Assembly: GCF_000732195.1 (NCBI RefSeq)
Contig: NZ_JNNU01000006.1
Location: 1-64,000 of the forward strand
Length of the DNA: 64,000 nucleotides
Source: Neorhizobium vignae
GTDB taxonomy: Bacteria; Pseudomonadota; Alphaproteobacteria; Rhizobiales; Rhizobiaceae
Direction: 5' to 3'
Part shown: in pieces, positions 61,727 to 64,000 of the stretch
Position numbering within the stretch: the first letter of the stretch is position 1
Layout: each line of letters begins with the position of its first letter
Notes under the pieces: generated by a model
Told to the model about the DNA's origin: nothing
The model's database searches: none
What the model saw: only the letters and a program-made list of their open reading frames with translations
Position numbers and translations under genes: made by a program

Positions 61727-62683
61727 ATGACCGAACCCTGTTATGATGTCGCCCATCTCGGCCACGTCGAGCTCTATTCAGACCGTTTCGACGAGTCGCT
61801 CGACTTTTTCACCCGTGTCTACGGGCTGACCGAAAGCGGCCGCGAAGGCGACAGCGTCTATCTGCGCGCCTTTGACGACTACGAGTTCCACACGCTGAAG
61901 CTCACCAGGCATCACACGACCGGTGTCGGTCATATCGCCTATCGCACGTCGTCCGCGGAAGCGCTGGAGCGTCGCGTCAAGGTGATCGAGGAAAAGGGCT
62001 GGGGCGTCGGCTGGACAGACGGGGACCTCGGCCACGGCCGGGCCTATCAGTTCAAGAGCCCCGATGGCCATCTGTTCGAGCTCTATTGGGACACCAGGGA
62101 ATATGTGGCGCCGCCGGAAGAAAAGCCGGCGCTGAAGAACATCGCCCAGCGTTACCATGGCCGCGGCGCATGCCCGCGCCGCCTCGACCACGTCAATCTG
62201 CTCGCTGCCGATGTCAGCCTGATCCGCGAGTTCATGACCACGGCTCTGGGCAGCCGGGTTACCGAGATGATCCAGCTCGACAACGGCCGTCTCGGCGGCT
62301 GCTGGTTCACCATCAACAACAAGACCTATGACCTTGCCTGCTCCGAGGACCATACCGGTTCGCATGGCCGTTTCCACCACGTCACCTATGCCTGCGACCA
62401 GCGCGAGGACATCCTGCGCGCCGCCGACATCTTCCTGGAAAACGGCGTCCACATCGAATCCGGTCCGCACAAGCACGCGATCCAGGGCACGTTCTTCCTT
62501 TATGTCTGGGAGCCCGCCGGCAACCGCGTCGAGCTCGCCAATGCAGGCGCCCGCCTGATCCTGCGGCCGGACTGGAAGCCGGTGGTCTGGACCGAAGCGG
62601 ACCGCAAGAAGGGCCAGGCCTGGGGCATGAAGACGATCGAAACCTTCCACACGCACGGCACGCCGCCGGTGGCACACAAGTAA
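61727..62683 (+). CDS. VOC superfamily extradiol-type dioxygenase
   Basis: 318-residue two-module vicinal-oxygen-chelate protein, catechol 2,3-dioxygenase-like. Likely metal ligands are the His of RLDHVNLLA, a His in RFHHVTYA and the Glu in NRVELANA, a 2-His-1-carboxylate set. It would ring-cleave a catecholic substrate with oxygen. The genes that follow are GalB- and LigK-like, so its product may be an oxalomesaconate-type acid. The canonical enzymes for that role are LigAB or GalA, of a different fold. The start follows TAGGAAAAGCC. Confidence 0.9.
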   Translation: MTEPCYDVAHLGHVELYSDRFDESLDFFTRVYGLTESGREGDSVYLRAFDDYEFHTLKLTRHHTTGVGHIAYRTSSAEALERRVKVIEEKGWGVGWTDGDLGHGRAYQFKSPDGHLFELYWDTREYVAPPEEKPALKNIAQRYHGRGACPRRLDHVNLLAADVSLIREFMTTALGSRVTEMIQLDNGRLGGCWFTINNKTYDLACSEDHTGSHGRFHHVTYACDQREDILRAADIFLENGVHIESGPHKHAIQGTFFLYVWEPAGNRVELANAGARLILRPDWKPVVWTEADRKKGQAWGMKTIETFHTHGTPPVAHK

Positions 62684-62698
62684 GTCAAGAGGCATCCC

Positions 62699-63427
62699 AT
62701 GGCAAAGACAGCATTGGTCATCAGCGCGCATTCGGCGGATTTCGTCTGGCGTTGCGGCGGCGCGATCGCGCTTCACGAGGAGAAGGGCTATGACGTCACC
62801 GTCGTCTGCCTGTCCTATGGCGAGCGCGGCGAAAGCGCCAAGCTCTGGAAGAACCCGGGCATGACGCTCGAAAAGGTGAAGACCGAGCGCCGCAGGGAAG
62901 CGGAAAACGCGGCAAAGGCACTCGATGTCACCGACATCCAGTTCTTCGACCTCGGCGACTATCCTCTGGTCGTCGATCAGGACGCCAAGTTCAAGCTGGT
63001 CGACGTGATCCGCAAGGTTCAGCCGGAATTCATGCTCTCCCACTCCAAGTGGGACCCCTACAATACCGACCACATGTATGCGACGCAGGTGGCAATCGAA
63101 GCCCGCATGATCGCCCAGGCCTGGGGCCACAATCCCGGCGAAAAGATCCTTGGCGCGCCGCAACTCTATCTGTTCGAGCCGCACCAGACCGAACAGATGG
63201 AATGGAAGCCGGACGTCTTCCTCGACATCTCGCCCGTCTGGGAAAAGAAGTGGGCGGCCATTCAGTGCATGGAAGGCCAGGAACACCTCTGGGACTTCTA
63301 CAAGAACGTCGCCGAGAACCGTGGGAACCATTTCATGCGCAATTCCGGCGGCCAGGCCAGCGGACGCAAGTCCACCCATGCGGAAGGCTTCCAGTCGGTC
63401 TTCCCGCGCACTCTCGATGAACTTTGA
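62699..63427 (+). CDS. PIG-L family hydrolase, probable 4-oxalomesaconate hydratase (GalB-like)
   Basis: 242-residue PIG-L/LmbE-fold protein. The family motif, usually AHPDD, reads SAHSADFVWRCGGAIAL, a form I associate with GalB, the zinc-dependent 4-oxalomesaconate hydratase of Pseudomonas gallate degradation. Other features: SYGERGES, the HSKWDPYNTDHMYAT metal segment. It would hydrate 4-oxalomesaconate to 4-carboxy-4-hydroxy-2-oxoadipate, exactly the substrate of the aldolase encoded next. GAGG lies eight bases upstream of the ATG. Confidence 0.8.
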   Translation: MAKTALVISAHSADFVWRCGGAIALHEEKGYDVTVVCLSYGERGESAKLWKNPGMTLEKVKTERRREAENAAKALDVTDIQFFDLGDYPLVVDQDAKFKLVDVIRKVQPEFMLSHSKWDPYNTDHMYATQVAIEARMIAQAWGHNPGEKILGAPQLYLFEPHQTEQMEWKPDVFLDISPVWEKKWAAIQCMEGQEHLWDFYKNVAENRGNHFMRNSGGQASGRKSTHAEGFQSVFPRTLDEL

Positions 63428-63443
63428 TGGGGGATGAGCTCTG

Positions 63444-64000
63444 ATGTCGGTCGTCGTCCAGAATATCGAGCGCGCGGATCAGTCGGTCATCGACCGGCTG
63501 GCAGCCTGCGGCGTCGCAACCGTCCATGAAGCGCAGGGCCGCAAGGGCCTGCTCGCCAGCTACATGCGGCCGATCTATCCAGGCGCGCGCCTTGCTGCCA
63601 GCGCCGTCACCATTTCCGCCCCTCCGGGCGACAATTGGATGCTGCATGTGGCGATCGAGCAGCTGAAGGCCGGCGACATCCTGCTGCTCGCCCCGACCAG
63701 CCCCTGCGAAGACGGCTATTTCGGCGATCTGCTTGCCACCTCCGCCCAGGCGCGCGGCTGCAAGGGCCTGATCATCGATGCGGGCGTGCGCGACGTGGTC
63801 GATCTCACCGAGATGAAGTTTCCGGTCTGGTCGAAGGCGGTCTATGCGCAGGGTACCGTCAAGGAGACCCTCGGTTCCGTCAACATTCCGGTCGTCTGCG
63901 CCGGCGCCTATGTTCGCCCCGGCGACGTGATCGTTGCCGACGACGACGGTGTCTGCGTGGTTGCTCGCGAGGAAGCCGAAGCGGTTGCCAAGAAGGCGGA
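63444..64000 (+). CDS. ligK: 4-carboxy-4-hydroxy-2-oxoadipate aldolase/oxaloacetate decarboxylase (LigK/GalC-like), cut by window end
   Basis: The first 185 residues are present; the frame is open at the right edge. The RraA-fold aldolase signature is visible: [58 protein letters not shown] with the catalytic Arg and Asp, and [15 protein letters not shown]. It cleaves its substrate to oxaloacetate and pyruvate in the protocatechuate 4,5-cleavage and gallate pathways. It follows the GalB-like gene by 16 bases. Related RraA proteins without aldolase activity are the alternative, but the context supports the aldolase. Confidence 0.85.
   Translation, partial: MSVVVQNIERADQSVIDRLAACGVATVHEAQGRKGLLASYMRPIYPGARLAASAVTISAPPGDNWMLHVAIEQLKAGDILLLAPTSPCEDGYFGDLLATSAQARGCKGLIIDAGVRDVVDLTEMKFPVWSKAVYAQGTVKETLGSVNIPVVCAGAYVRPGDVIVADDDGVCVVAREEAEAVAKKA

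Overview
The window reads as chromosomal or megaplasmid DNA of an alphaproteobacterium, most likely a member of the Rhizobiaceae. Evidence: uniformly high-GC coding sequence, dense operons with ATGA-type stop/start overlaps, an lpiA-atvA (mprF-acvB) pair at 22925-26874 as known from Rhizobium and Agrobacterium, and stacked peptide-type ABC transporters. I see no rRNA, tRNA, insertion sequence, phage gene or CRISPR array. Almost all of the window is catabolic and transport genes.

Layout. 264-1519: ECF sigma factor and its membrane anti-sigma factor. 1536-9614 (minus): Dpp/Opp-type ABC transporter (binding protein, two permeases, two ATPases) in one operon with an ArgE-like deacylase and a second M20 peptidase. 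9936-18446 (minus): an eight-gene operon headed by a 2-aminobenzoyl-CoA (or salicylyl-CoA) monooxygenase/reductase, followed by SDR, cupin, enoyl-CoA hydratase, acyl-CoA dehydrogenase, thioesterase, RidA protein and hydratase/3-hydroxyacyl-CoA dehydrogenase. Divergent from it, 18744-22451: iorA-iorB, indolepyruvate oxidoreductase. 22925-26874: lpiA-atvA. 26880-29856 (minus): cyclase/isatin-hydrolase-like enzyme, FAD oxidoreductase, MarR regulator. 30324-31878 (minus): polar amino-acid binding protein and permease. 32245-32949: EthD-like protein. 32966-39525 (minus): second peptide-type transporter with a fused double ATPase and an alpha-hydroxy-acid oxidase. 39927-45683: START-like protein, acyl-CoA ligase, Ohr, thiolase-like protein, DUF35-SDR fusion, second isatin-hydrolase-like enzyme. 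45662-48830: second MarR regulator, racemase-like protein, quinone oxidoreductase, HpcH/HpaI aldolase. 49025-51329: GntR regulator with a two-component flavin monooxygenase. 51373-53583: class V aminotransferase and a divergent GntR regulator. 53626-60419: sugar isomerase-like protein, divergent from a third peptide-type transporter. 60793-61446: TerC. 61727 to the end: extradiol-type dioxygenase, GalB-like hydratase and LigK-like aldolase, the last gene running off the window.

How it fits together. The genes suggest aerobic CoA-dependent degradation of an N-aromatic compound: indolepyruvate/indole and isatin-type intermediates converging on 2-aminobenzoate, activation to 2-aminobenzoyl-CoA, dearomatisation by the monooxygenase/reductase, then beta-oxidation-like steps. 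The substrate is inferred, not shown.

The most interesting signal is regulatory. The inverted repeat TTTTA-N4-TAAAA (variants TTTA-AGYY-TAAA) occurs in the promoter regions of at least six separate transcription units (near 9680, 18487, 32082, 32142, 39694, 39872, 48891), in the best cases lying on the -10 element. This makes nearly 40 kb a candidate single regulon, probably of one of the two local MarR proteins. A second, distinct repeat, ATATGC-N4-GCATAT, marks the iorAB promoter.
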